DNA from: Pseudomonadota bacterium
GTDB lineage: Bacteria; Pseudomonadota; Alphaproteobacteria; Sphingomonadales; Sphingomonadaceae
Reading direction: 5' to 3'
DNA length: 16,692 nucleotides
Assembly: GCA_029781465.1 (NCBI GenBank)
Contig: JAKOWQ010000369.1
Coordinates: forward strand, 1 to 16,692
Of the stretch, positions 1-7,531 are shown one piece after another. How positions within the stretch are numbered: the stretch's first letter is position 1; each line of letters opens with the position of its first letter. A program made the position numbers and the translations under genes. The notes beneath the pieces were generated by a model that had not been told where the DNA came from, did no database searches, and worked only from the letters and a program-made list of their open reading frames with translations.

Positions 1-52
1 CCCCCGGCCCAACCCCCCGTTCCTGGTACCCGGGGGGCGGCGGGGCCGGGGG
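1..52. repeat. Long GC-only interrupted hairpin at the left edge of the window
   Basis: Bases 1-10 are the exact reverse complement of bases 43-52. Inside that, 13-19 (CCCCCCG) pair with 31-37 (CGGGGGG), leaving an 11-base loop that contains the palindrome GGTACC. The two stems total 17 perfect pairs, all G-C, and the first 60 bases are about 90% G+C. No T-run follows on the plus strand, so it is not a standard terminator for that strand. It may be a strong structure at which an assembly stopped, a fold-back artefact, or part of a terminator for a gene to the left. Long G and C runs make chance pairing easier, but a perfect 10-base outer arm is still notable. Confidence 0.5.
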
Positions 53-151
53 CGCGGGCCGGTGTTGCAAGCCGTCGACGGATGTCGATGGCGCACTAGC
101 CGAGCACGTTTACCCTTGACCGGGGCCTTGGGCAAAGCCACTTGTCCGCCC

Positions 152-637
152 ATGAGCGACGAAACGGCCGACAGCCTGATCCCCTATGACGAAATCGTCC
201 AGGAAGCCTTGCGTGCCGTGGTCGGACGGGTGCTGGGCCAGGTCGAGGCCTGGGGCGGCGCCCTGCCCGGCGATCATCACTTCTACATCACTTTCAAGAC
301 CGGCGCGCCGGGGGTGGATATCCCCGCGCACCTGCGCGAGCGCTTCCCCGATGAGATGACCATCGTGCTGCAGAACAAGTTCTGGGATCTGACAGTCGGT
401 GACGAGGGCTTTTCGGTCGGCCTTTCGTTCAACCAGCTTCCGGCCAAGCTGGTGGTGCCGTTTTCGGCAATCACCGCCTTCGTCGATCCGGCGGTCGATT
501 TCGGGCTCCAGTTCCAGGCGGTGACCTCCGAGGAGGAGCCCGAGGCTCCGGAACCGGCGGAGAATGACGAAGCGGCCGCGACCGATGGCGGCGATGGCTC
601 CAACGTCGTCACGGTCGATTTCGGGCGTAAGAAGTAG
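152..637 (+). CDS. sspB: SspB-family ClpXP protease adaptor (alphaproteobacterial type)
   Basis: The predicted 161-residue cytosolic adaptor delivers ssrA-tagged and other substrates to the ClpXP protease. The start at 152 gives the usual SspB opening (MSDETADSLIPYDEIVQEAL). The open frame continues upstream to 62, but that part is non-homologous in style and runs toward the GC-only hairpin. The folded SspB domain spans about residues 10-125 and includes HFYITF near residue 43 and an NKFWDL stretch near 75. An acidic, Ala/Pro/Glu-rich disordered tail follows, ending in VVTVDFGRKK. That tail layout, a flexible linker plus a short basic/hydrophobic end, matches the ClpX-docking tail of the family. 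No clear Shine-Dalgarno sequence is visible. The next gene starts 3 bases after the stop, so the two are probably co-transcribed. Confidence 0.85.
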   Translation: MSDETADSLIPYDEIVQEALRAVVGRVLGQVEAWGGALPGDHHFYITFKTGAPGVDIPAHLRERFPDEMTIVLQNKFWDLTVGDEGFSVGLSFNQLPAKLVVPFSAITAFVDPAVDFGLQFQAVTSEEEPEAPEPAENDEAAATDGGDGSNVVTVDFGRKK

Positions 638-640
638 CCG

Positions 641-925
641 GTGGCGCGCGATCGGATCCTTGCCGAGATCGCCCGCAAGGGCGGCGGCAAGCTGCTCAAC
701 GCGGCGATCGACAAGGTGCTGCCGGCAAGCGCCGCCGCGGTGAGTGAGGCCGCCAAGAAGAAGCCGACCCTGCTGGGCGGAGTGGCCACGGCCATGGCAG
801 TGCGGATCGCCACGCGCTCGGTGCCGGGGGCGATCGTGGTCGGCGGGGCGGCAATCGCCAAGCGGCTTTACGATCGCAGACGCTCCGGGGCCAAGGCTGC
901 GCAAAAGGCGCCGCCCAAGGCTTGA
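641..925 (+). CDS. Small conserved-looking protein of unknown function (94 aa)
   Basis: I do not recognise a characterised family. The GTG start at 641 lies 3 bases after the sspB stop, so translation is likely coupled. The protein is basic at both ends (MARDRILAEIARKGGGK at the N-terminus; RRSGAKAAQKAPPKA at the C-terminus). Its middle, about residues 43-73, is rich in Gly, Ala and Val, with two weak hydrophobic stretches (44-54 and 61-73). These could be a membrane-associated hairpin or a glycine-zipper-like packing region, but neither is long and hydrophobic enough for a confident transmembrane call. It sits between sspB and gmk in the same direction, with 31 bases before gmk. The reading frame has normal high-GC codon use, which supports it being real. 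No function is assigned. Confidence 0.6.
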   Translation: MARDRILAEIARKGGGKLLNAAIDKVLPASAAAVSEAAKKKPTLLGGVATAMAVRIATRSVPGAIVVGGAAIAKRLYDRRRSGAKAAQKAPPKA

Positions 926-956
926 TTTGCACACCCGCCTTGCGCCATCAGCGCGC

Positions 957-1610
<654 letters not shown>

Positions 1611-1617
1611 GCGGCCC

Positions 1618-2478
1618 GTGCGGCGGTTTTTGCGTACCCTTGCCGCATTGGTGCTGCTTGTTGCTGCGGCTGTCCTGAGCCTGGTCGCGATCGGCCTGCG
1701 GGAGGCCGTATCCGATCCGATCGAACGCCGGACCGAGATCGCGGCATCCGCATTTCCCGCGGGCACGCCGCCCTATCGGGTCGTCTTGCTCTCCGATATC
1801 CATCTCGGCAACCGCGCGATGGATTCCTCCCGGCTTGAGAGCATCGTCGCATCGATCAATGCGGCCCGCCCGGACCTGGTGGTGATCGTCGGGGACTTCG
1901 TCAACGGGCACAACGGCAAGCTCGAGACCCGCACCCAGGATCTGGTCAAACCGCTGGCCGGGTTAAAGGCGCGCGACGGCGTGATCGCCACGCCCGGCAA
2001 CCATGACCATTGGACCGATCGGGCAAGGATCGAGGCAGCCCTGGCCGAAGCCGGAATAGCCACCCTGGCGAACAGCGCGGTGCGAAGGGGGCCGCTGCTG
2101 ATCCTGGGGATTGACGATGGCTACACCCATCATGCCGACATCGCGGGAACGATCGCTTCGGCCAAGGGTTTGGGAGGCGTTCCGGTTGCCGTGTCGCATT
2201 CGCCCGACATTGCCCCGTCCCTACCGCCCGAGGTCACCACGATGCTGGCCGGGCACACCCATTGCGGGCAGGTGGTCTTGCCCGGAATCGGATCGCTGGC
2301 CCCGCTGTTCGGCTACCACGTCTACAACCCGCACTACCAATGCGGTGTGGTTCACGATTCCGGAAGGACCGTAGTGGTCACCGCAGGGCTTGGTTCTGGC
2401 AGCATTCCGCTGCGCATCGGCGCCCCGCCCGACTGGTGGCTGGTGACCTTTCGCGCGCCCGATCCGCCCCAGCGCTAG
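1618..2478 (+). CDS. Membrane-anchored metallophosphoesterase (YaeI/YkuE-like)
   Basis: This 286-residue protein belongs to the calcineurin-like phosphoesterase superfamily. The metal-binding motifs appear in order: SDIHLG (D60, H62), GDF (D93), GNHDHW (N128, H129) and GHTHCGQ (H213, H215). A single N-terminal hydrophobic segment at about residues 5-27, after MRRF, should anchor it to the inner membrane with the catalytic domain on the periplasmic side, as for YaeI/YkuE-type proteins. The substrate cannot be told from sequence; phosphodiester or phospholipid-related substrates are possible for the group. The start is GTG, 7 bases after gmk, which suggests an operon. Its TAG stop shares the CTAG tetranucleotide with the stop of the convergent gene. 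Confidence 0.8.
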   Translation: MRRFLRTLAALVLLVAAAVLSLVAIGLREAVSDPIERRTEIAASAFPAGTPPYRVVLLSDIHLGNRAMDSSRLESIVASINAARPDLVVIVGDFVNGHNGKLETRTQDLVKPLAGLKARDGVIATPGNHDHWTDRARIEAALAEAGIATLANSAVRRGPLLILGIDDGYTHHADIAGTIASAKGLGGVPVAVSHSPDIAPSLPPEVTTMLAGHTHCGQVVLPGIGSLAPLFGYHVYNPHYQCGVVHDSGRTVVVTAGLGSGSIPLRIGAPPDWWLVTFRAPDPPQR

Positions 2479-3365
2479 GGCCACCCCGCCCGCGCCACGT
2501 CCACTTCCGTCACCAGCACCTTGCCCTTGGGTGCCTTGGCGGCTTCTTCCGCGTCCGAACTTGGCGCTACCAGCATGAACAGATGGCGTCCGCTGGGGCC
2601 GCCCAGCATGCAGGCGTAGCACGGCAGGTCGCCGGTGCTGATCACCTCAAGCACCTCGCCGCCCGGCGCGATGCGGGCGCATTCGGGGGCGAGGGGGTTG
2701 GCGATCCACACCGCGCCTTCGCTGTCGAGGCAGATCCCGTCGGGAACGCGCGGCCAGGTCGGGGCATATTCGCGGCGACCGGAGAGGGTGCCGTCGGCGG
2801 CGATGGCAAATGCGCTCAGCCGCCCGGCAAGGGTTTCGCCCACGATCAGCGTCCGGCCATCGGGGGTGATGACCATGCCGTTGGGAAAGCTGAAGCGCTC
2901 GCCCGGGGCGGCATCGGAAACACTGCCGTCCGGCTGGATCAGCGCGAGGCAGGTCTGCGGATGATCCGCAATCACGCTTTCGGGGCCGCGCGCGCGCAGT
3001 TCGGCATCGAGATCGAAGCCGAAATTGCCGACCCAGGCCCGGCCCGCGCCGTCAACCACCATGTCGTTGCACAGGAAGGCGGAATGATCGGCCAGATCGG
3101 CGTGGAGCGCAAAGCGCCCGTCGCTCCAGCGCCGCCAGACCTGGCGCGGCTCCATCCGCACCACCAGGAGCGAACCGTCGGGCATCCAGCCGAGGCCCGA
3201 GGGGCGATCATCGAGCTGAAGCTCGGTACGCAGATCGCCCGCCAGATCGACCGAACAGACCCGGTGGGCATAGAAATCCGAGAACCACAGCCGCCCCTGG
3301 TGCCAGCGCGGCCCCTCGCCGAAATAGATTGCGTGGGCGAGGGTGCGCAGCTGCCGGCGGGCCAT
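2475..3365 (-). CDS. SMP-30/gluconolactonase-family hydrolase
   Basis: This 296-residue protein has the six-bladed propeller signature of the SMP-30/gluconolactonase/LRE family, metal-dependent lactonases and related hydrolases. The expected metal ligands are visible: E17 in FGEGPRW, N100 in LCNDMVVD, N162 in FPNGM and D209 in VPDGICLD. No signal peptide is seen, so it is probably cytosolic. The chosen ATG follows the SDR stop with a single base between (TGA-C-ATG), which argues for translational coupling and against the longer frame that runs back into the SDR gene. It is the last gene of the minus-strand operon with the SDR and the two acyl-CoA dehydrogenases. In this setting it could open a lactone to a hydroxy acid, but the substrate is unknown. 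Its stop overlaps that of the metallophosphoesterase gene. Confidence 0.85.
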   Translation of the reverse strand: MARRQLRTLAHAIYFGEGPRWHQGRLWFSDFYAHRVCSVDLAGDLRTELQLDDRPSGLGWMPDGSLLVVRMEPRQVWRRWSDGRFALHADLADHSAFLCNDMVVDGAGRAWVGNFGFDLDAELRARGPESVIADHPQTCLALIQPDGSVSDAAPGERFSFPNGMVITPDGRTLIVGETLAGRLSAFAIAADGTLSGRREYAPTWPRVPDGICLDSEGAVWIANPLAPECARIAPGGEVLEVISTGDLPCYACMLGGPSGRHLFMLVAPSSDAEEAAKAPKGKVLVTEVDVARAGWP

Positions 3366-3366
3366 G

Positions 3367-4188
3367 TCAGTGCCCCGAGGGATCGTTGAACTCGGCCGGG
3401 ATCCAGGCATTGACGATCCCGCCATCGATCGGGATCGTGGTGCCCACCACATAGTCGCCCGCGCGGCTGGCAAGGTAGATCGCACCGCCGGCGATGTCCT
3501 CGGCAACGCCTACGCGCTTGTAGGGGATACCCTTGGCGCTGCCTTCGGGGTTCTTCGCTGCGGCCTTGTTCATCTCGCTGGGGTAGGCGCCCGGCGCGAT
3601 GCAGGTGCAGACGATGCTATCCTTGATCAGCCGCGCGGCCATCCGCCTGGTCAGGTGGATCACCGCCGCCTTGCTGGCCTGATAGGAATAGGTTTCCCAC
3701 GGGTTGGTGCGAAGCCCGTCGATCGAGGCGATGTTGATCACCTTCGCCGGGCGATCGAAACTGGCTGCCGCCTTGAGCAGGGGGTGAAGCTTCTGGGTCA
3801 GGAAGAACAGGCTCTTGACGTTGAGGTCCATCACCTTGTCCCACCCGGCTTCGGGGAACTGATCGAACTCCGCTCCCCAGGCCGCTCCGGCGTTGTTGAC
3901 CAGGATGTCGAGCCGCTGCTCGCGCTCGGCCAGGGTCTCGGCGAGGCGCTTGATCTCGTCCATCTGCGAAAGATCGCCGGGCAGGCCGATCACCTTGCCG
4001 GGATAGTCTGCCTCGAATTCGGCGAGGGTTTCGGCGATCTGCTCGCGCTTGCGCGCGGTGATATAGACCCGCTCGCACCCGGCGGCGAGGAAGCCTTCGA
4101 GCAGCATCTTGCCGATCCCGCGCGATCCTCCGGTTATCAGCGCCACCTTGCCTTCAAGGCTGAACAACTTGCCGAAATCGAACGCCAT
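3367..4188 (-). CDS. Short-chain dehydrogenase/reductase, RhlG-like
   Basis: This 273-residue classical SDR has the cofactor motif TGGSRGIG at 19-26, NNAGA at 98-102, the active-site Asn123 (DLNVKS), Ser155, Tyr169 and Lys173 (YSYQASK), and a C-terminal IDGG. The basic pair R46-K47 after the second strand suggests NADPH preference. The opening FSLEGKVALITGGSRGIG and the overall pattern resemble Pseudomonas RhlG, an NADPH-dependent beta-ketoacyl reductase, but the family is broad and the substrate cannot be fixed. The ATG at 4188 has an ideal AGGAG ribosome site 7 bases upstream. A longer TTG start at 4203 would place that site inside the coding region. It lies between the acyl-CoA dehydrogenase gene (11-base gap) and the SMP-30 gene (1-base gap). 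Confidence 0.88.
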   Translation of the reverse strand: MAFDFGKLFSLEGKVALITGGSRGIGKMLLEGFLAAGCERVYITARKREQIAETLAEFEADYPGKVIGLPGDLSQMDEIKRLAETLAEREQRLDILVNNAGAAWGAEFDQFPEAGWDKVMDLNVKSLFFLTQKLHPLLKAAASFDRPAKVINIASIDGLRTNPWETYSYQASKAAVIHLTRRMAARLIKDSIVCTCIAPGAYPSEMNKAAAKNPEGSAKGIPYKRVGVAEDIAGGAIYLASRAGDYVVGTTIPIDGGIVNAWIPAEFNDPSGH

Positions 4189-4195
4189 CGTCCTT

Positions 4196-4200
4196 CTCCT
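4196..4200 (-). promoter_or_regulatory. Shine-Dalgarno AGGAG deciding the SDR start
   Basis: On the minus strand the AGGAG motif begins on the last base of the upstream acyl-CoA dehydrogenase stop codon (TGA, 4202-4200). It stands 7 bases before the ATG at 4188. This spacing selects 4188 over the in-frame TTG at 4203 and suggests terminating ribosomes re-initiate here. Confidence 0.7.
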
Positions 4201-5339
4201 CAATAACCGGACAGCTTCGCCACGCGATCGGCGTGGTAGAACATGTCACCCATGAATTCGGCCAGCGCCCGGTCGCGCTTCATGTAAAGGCCGATGTCGT
4301 ATTCGTCGGTCATCCCGATCCCGCCGTGCATCTGCACGCCTTCCCTGACCGCAAGGCTGGCGGCCTTGCCGGCCTTGGCCTTGGCAACCGAGACCATCAA
4401 CTCGGCCTTGTCGCTACCCGCATCGAGCAGCTGCTGGGCCTTGATCGTGGCGGCACGGGCGATCTCGATCTCGGAATAGAGATGCGCGGCGCGGTGCTGG
4501 AGCGCCTGGAACTCGCCGATCAGCTTGCCGAACTGCTTGCGCTGCTTGAGGTAGGTGGTGGTCATGTCGAACGACCCCTGCGCCACCCCGACGCTTTCCG
4601 CCGCCGCGCCGACGCGCCCGGCATTGAGCACGCGGCTGAGCACTTCGCGCCCGCCATCGACCTCCCCGATCACGGCATCGGCATCGAGCTGGACGTTGTC
4701 GAGCCGCAGATGGGTTGCCATCGAACTGTCGACCAGCCGCACCGCGTCCTGGCTCAGCCCCGCCGCGTCGCGGGGCACCGCGAACAGGGTGATCCCCTCG
4801 GCATCGTCGTCCGCCCCGGCGGTGCGCGCGGCAACCACCAGCATGTCGGCCGAGGAGCCGTGGACCACGAAGTCCTTGGTGCCCGACAGGCTGAAACCGT
4901 TGCCCGAACGCACCGCGCGCGTGGCGATCCGTTCGGGGCGGTGCTTCTTGCCCTCGTCGATCGCGAGCGCGAACACGCTGTCGCCCGAAAGCAGTCCGGG
5001 CAGATAGCGCCCCTTGAGCTCGGCGCTGGCATCGGCCAGCGCGCTCGCAGCCATGACGGCGCTGGTCAGGAACGGCGAGGGAGTGAGGTTGCGCCCGATC
5101 TCCTCGAGCACGATCCCCGCCTCGACATGGCCCATACCCAGCCCGCCATCGGCCTCGCTGACCAGGATCCCGGTGAAGCCCAGCTCGGCAAACTGCTTCC
5201 ACAGGCCATGGCCGAACCCGTCCTTGCAGCCAATGTCGCGGAAATGGCGCAGCTGTTTCGCGATAGCGCCTTCGTCGGCCATGAACTGGCGCGCCGTGTC
5301 GGCGAGCATCGCCTGATCTTCGGTGTGATATAACGGCAT
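4200..5339 (-). CDS. Acyl-CoA dehydrogenase, probable non-catalytic partner subunit
   Basis: This 379-residue protein has the full acyl-CoA dehydrogenase layout: an alpha-helical N-terminal domain, a central beta domain ending near VQLDADAVIGEVDGG, and a C-terminal helical domain with YLKQRKQFGKLIGEFQALQHR and MHGGIGMTDEYD. The usual C-terminal IYEGTxEI segment, which carries the base in MCAD-type enzymes, is replaced by LAEFMGDMFYHADR. No Glu appears at the alternative isovaleryl-CoA-dehydrogenase position either (SRVLNAGRVGAAAE). This matches the partner subunits of heteromeric dehydrogenases such as mycobacterial FadE27/FadE29. The gene begins 3 bases after the stop of the neighbouring dehydrogenase, which retains a plausible base. 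I infer an alpha2beta2 flavoenzyme acting on an acyl-CoA with a bulky or branched chain, but the substrate is unproven. Confidence 0.85.
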   Translation of the reverse strand: MPLYHTEDQAMLADTARQFMADEGAIAKQLRHFRDIGCKDGFGHGLWKQFAELGFTGILVSEADGGLGMGHVEAGIVLEEIGRNLTPSPFLTSAVMAASALADASAELKGRYLPGLLSGDSVFALAIDEGKKHRPERIATRAVRSGNGFSLSGTKDFVVHGSSADMLVVAARTAGADDDAEGITLFAVPRDAAGLSQDAVRLVDSSMATHLRLDNVQLDADAVIGEVDGGREVLSRVLNAGRVGAAAESVGVAQGSFDMTTTYLKQRKQFGKLIGEFQALQHRAAHLYSEIEIARAATIKAQQLLDAGSDKAELMVSVAKAKAGKAASLAVREGVQMHGGIGMTDEYDIGLYMKRDRALAEFMGDMFYHADRVAKLSGY

Positions 5340-5342
5340 GGA

Positions 5343-6503
5343 TCAGGCTCCCGGCAGGTCGAGAATACGCTTGGAAATGACGTTGAGCATGACCTCGCTG
5401 GTCCCGCCCTCGATCGAATTGGCCTTGGTGCGCAGCCAGCCCCTTGCCCGGCTGCCGCCGTCCGAAGCCTCGCTTTCCCATTCCAGGCTGGCCGAGCCGC
5501 CGCCCGCCATCAGCAGCTCATAGCGCCGCTTGTTGAGCTCGGTCCCGGCGTATTTCATCATGTTGGGCTGGGCCGGATGGGCCTTGCCGACCTTGATCTC
5601 GTCAAGGAACTTCTCGCCCATCGCGCCATAGGCCAGGGCATCGACATCGAACATCGCCAACTCGGCGCGCAGCAGCGGGTCTTCGAGGCCCGCGCGGTTT
5701 AGCACCGCGCCAATGGTGGTCAGCCGGTCTCCGCCGCCCGCGCCAGAGATCATCTCGCGCTCATGGCCGAGCAGGTACTTGGCAACATCCCAGCCGCGGT
5801 TGAGCTCGCCCACGATCTGCTGCTTGGGCACCTTCACGTTGTCGAAAAAGGTCTCGCAGAACGGTGAGTTTCCGCTGATCAGCAGGATCGGCTTGGTCGA
5901 AACGCCCGCGCTTTCCATGTCGAACAGCAGGAAGGAGATGCCCTGGTACTTGTTGGCCTTGTCGGTGCGGACCAGGCAGAAGATCCAGTCGGCCTTGTTG
6001 GCATAGGAGGTCCAGATCTTGCTGCCGTTGACCACCCAGTGGTCGCCCTTGTCTTCTCCGAAGGTCTGCAGGCTGACGAGGTCGCTGCCCGAACCGGGTT
6101 CCGAATAGCCCTGGCACCAGCGGATTTCGCCGCGGGCGATCTGGCCCAGATAGTGGACTTTCTGTTCCTCGGTCCCGAATTTGAGCAGCGCGGGGCCGAG
6201 CATCCAGATCCCGAAGCTGGAAAGCGGGGGCCGCGCCCCGATCCGGTTCATCTCCTCGCGCCAGACCTTGGCCTCGGCCGGAGACATGCCCGCGCCGCCA
6301 TAGGCCTGGGGCCAGTCGGGAACCGTATAGCCCTTGGCGGCGCAGCGCGTCAGCCAGAGCTTCTGGGCCTCGTTCTTGAACTGGAAATGCCGCCCGCCCC
6401 AGCAGATATCGTCCTCGTCGTGGACTGGCTGGCGCATTTCGGGCGGGCAGTTCTCCTCAAGCCAGGCGCGGATTTCCTGGCGGAAGGCTTCAAGGTCGGA
6501 CAT
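5343..6503 (-). CDS. Acyl-CoA dehydrogenase, probable catalytic subunit of a heteromer
   Basis: This 386-residue acyl-CoA dehydrogenase uses FAD to form a 2-enoyl-CoA. The flavin/substrate loop WCQGYSEPGSGSD is at about 129-141, followed by GSKIWTSYANKADW at 160-173. The C-terminal segment reads SIEGGTSEVMLNVISKRIL, so the MCAD-type Glu is Gly. A Glu is present at E248 (LLGHERE), the region that carries the base in isovaleryl-CoA-dehydrogenase-type and FadE26/FadE28-type enzymes. The frame is open to 6554, but the ATG at 6503 has an AGGAG ribosome site 8 bases upstream and gives the family N-terminus (MSDLEAFRQEIRAWLEE). It is the first gene of the minus-strand operon, followed 3 bases later by the partner dehydrogenase. 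A 16-bp palindrome sits just upstream of the ribosome site. Confidence 0.88.
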   Translation of the reverse strand: MSDLEAFRQEIRAWLEENCPPEMRQPVHDEDDICWGGRHFQFKNEAQKLWLTRCAAKGYTVPDWPQAYGGAGMSPAEAKVWREEMNRIGARPPLSSFGIWMLGPALLKFGTEEQKVHYLGQIARGEIRWCQGYSEPGSGSDLVSLQTFGEDKGDHWVVNGSKIWTSYANKADWIFCLVRTDKANKYQGISFLLFDMESAGVSTKPILLISGNSPFCETFFDNVKVPKQQIVGELNRGWDVAKYLLGHEREMISGAGGGDRLTTIGAVLNRAGLEDPLLRAELAMFDVDALAYGAMGEKFLDEIKVGKAHPAQPNMMKYAGTELNKRRYELLMAGGGSASLEWESEASDGGSRARGWLRTKANSIEGGTSEVMLNVISKRILDLPGA

Positions 6504-6511
6504 GGATCGGG

Positions 6512-6516
6512 CTCCT
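6512..6516 (-). promoter_or_regulatory. Shine-Dalgarno AGGAG deciding the ACAD operon start
   Basis: The minus-strand AGGAG lies 8 bases before the ATG at 6503. It supports this start over the longer in-frame start at 6554, whose extra residues (MPPPSRLNLAIKRGARS) do not look like a dehydrogenase N-terminus. Confidence 0.65.
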
Positions 6517-6519
6517 CTC

Positions 6520-6535
6520 TTAATCGCGAGGTTAA
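6520..6535. promoter_or_regulatory. Candidate operator: TTAA-N8-TTAA palindrome upstream of the ACAD operon
   Basis: The plus strand reads TTAATCGCGAGGTTAA, an imperfect palindrome with 6 of 8 arm positions pairing. It extends one further pair on each side (C6519/G6536). It lies immediately upstream of the ribosome site of the minus-strand dehydrogenase operon. A related 16-mer with the same arm spacing lies at 8954-8969. Read on the operon strand, the two agree at 12 of 16 positions (consensus TTAACC-N3-CG-N-TTAA). TTAA is rare in this GC-rich DNA: by eye about six copies in the window, four of them in these two sites. Likely a binding site for a dimeric repressor (for example TetR-type), which is inference. 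Confidence 0.5.
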
Positions 6536-6617
6536 GGCGACTCGGCGGCGGCACGCAAGCGGCGATTGTGCTGCAGGGCGGGCGCCTCCCCTTGCCGTAG
6601 CGTCAGACCAAGGAGCG

Positions 6618-6645
6618 TTGACCGCGCCCCTTTCCGCCCTAAGCT
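6618..6645 (+). promoter_or_regulatory. Weak candidate promoter for the SDR-transporter unit
   Basis: A TTGACC element at 6618-6623 is followed, 16 bases later, by TAAGCT at 6640-6645. The -35 part is good and the -10 part is poor. It stands about 31 bases before the ATG at 6677, leaving room for a short leader with the GGAGAGG ribosome site at 6662-6668. The 173-base divergent gap must hold promoters for both directions. No convincing minus-strand promoter was found. Confidence 0.25.
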
Positions 6646-6676
6646 GGTAGCAAATCGAAACGGAGAGGATTGAGCC

Positions 6677-7531
6677 ATGCGATTCGCTGGAAAGAGCGTC
6701 GTGATCACGGGTGCGGCATCGGGAATCGGGCGCGCCGCCACGCTGCTGTTTGCCCGCGAAGGGGCAACCGTATTCGCCGCCGACCTCAACCTCGCCGGGG
6801 CCGAGGCCGTGGCGCGCGAGGGCGAAAGCATCATTCCGGTGGCCTGCGACGTGTGCGATGTCGCCCAGATCAAGGCGCTGATGGACCATGCTGCGGGCAC
6901 CTGCGGCGGGATCGACGTGGTGTTCAACAACGCCGGTGCGGGCGGCGCGCGCGAGCCGATCGACGAGATCGATGCCGCCGGATGGGACCGCACGATGGAT
7001 CTGCTGCTGCGCTCCGTCGCCATGGGGATCCGCTATGCCGCGCCGCATATGAAGGGCCGCAAGGGCGCAAGTATCGTCAACACCAGCTCGGTCGCAGCGG
7101 TCGGGCCGGGCTATTCCCCCACCGCCTATGCCGTGGCCAAGGCCGGGGTCCTGCATCTGACCAAATGCGCCGCGACCGATCTTGCCCAGCACGGCATCCG
7201 GGTCAACGCGGTGCAGCCGGGCTTCATCAACACCAACATCTTCACCACCAGCATGGAAATGCCCGAAGACAAGGTCGAGCTGGCCAAGTCGATGATCATG
7301 CAGATGTCATCGAACGCCCAGCCGGTGGCGCGTTCGGGCATGCCAGAGGATATTGCCAACGCGGTTGCCTTCCTCGCCAGCGATGCGGCTGGCTTCATGA
7401 CCGGGGCCTCGCTGATCGTGGATGGCGGGATCACGATCGGTCCGCGCCATGCGTGGGATCCCGATGCGCCGGGGCTGTTCGATACGCTCCAGGCCATGGC
7501 CGAAGGCAATGGAGGGGCCGCCGGACAATGA
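6677..7531 (+). CDS. Short-chain dehydrogenase/reductase, NAD-type
   Basis: This 284-residue classical SDR has the cofactor motif TGAASGIG (11-18), Asp36 at the end of the second strand (FAADLN), which favours NAD(H), NNAG (84-87), Ser138 and YAVAK (Tyr151, Lys155), and a closing VDGG. The usual active-site Asn before the central helix is replaced: the DVN-L-x-G position reads DLLLRSVAMG. I have an impression that this variant occurs in a subgroup of sphingomonad SDRs. The substrate is probably a hydroxyl or ketone on a catabolic intermediate. The ATG has a GGAGAGG ribosome site 8 bases upstream. The stop overlaps the transporter start as ATGA, so the two are translationally coupled. It is divergent from the acyl-CoA dehydrogenase operon. 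Confidence 0.85.
   Translation: MRFAGKSVVITGAASGIGRAATLLFAREGATVFAADLNLAGAEAVAREGESIIPVACDVCDVAQIKALMDHAAGTCGGIDVVFNNAGAGGAREPIDEIDAAGWDRTMDLLLRSVAMGIRYAAPHMKGRKGASIVNTSSVAAVGPGYSPTAYAVAKAGVLHLTKCAATDLAQHGIRVNAVQPGFINTNIFTTSMEMPEDKVELAKSMIMQMSSNAQPVARSGMPEDIANAVAFLASDAAGFMTGASLIVDGGITIGPRHAWDPDAPGLFDTLQAMAEGNGGAAGQ

Noticed and set aside
62..151. Upstream extension of the sspB frame
   Set aside because: The extra 30 residues do not look like SspB; the ATG at 152 gives the expected N-terminus.
6504..6676. KstR-type steroid operator in the divergent gap
   Set aside because: The T-N2-AAC-N2-GTT-N2-A pattern is not present; the dyad found there has a different spacing and sequence.
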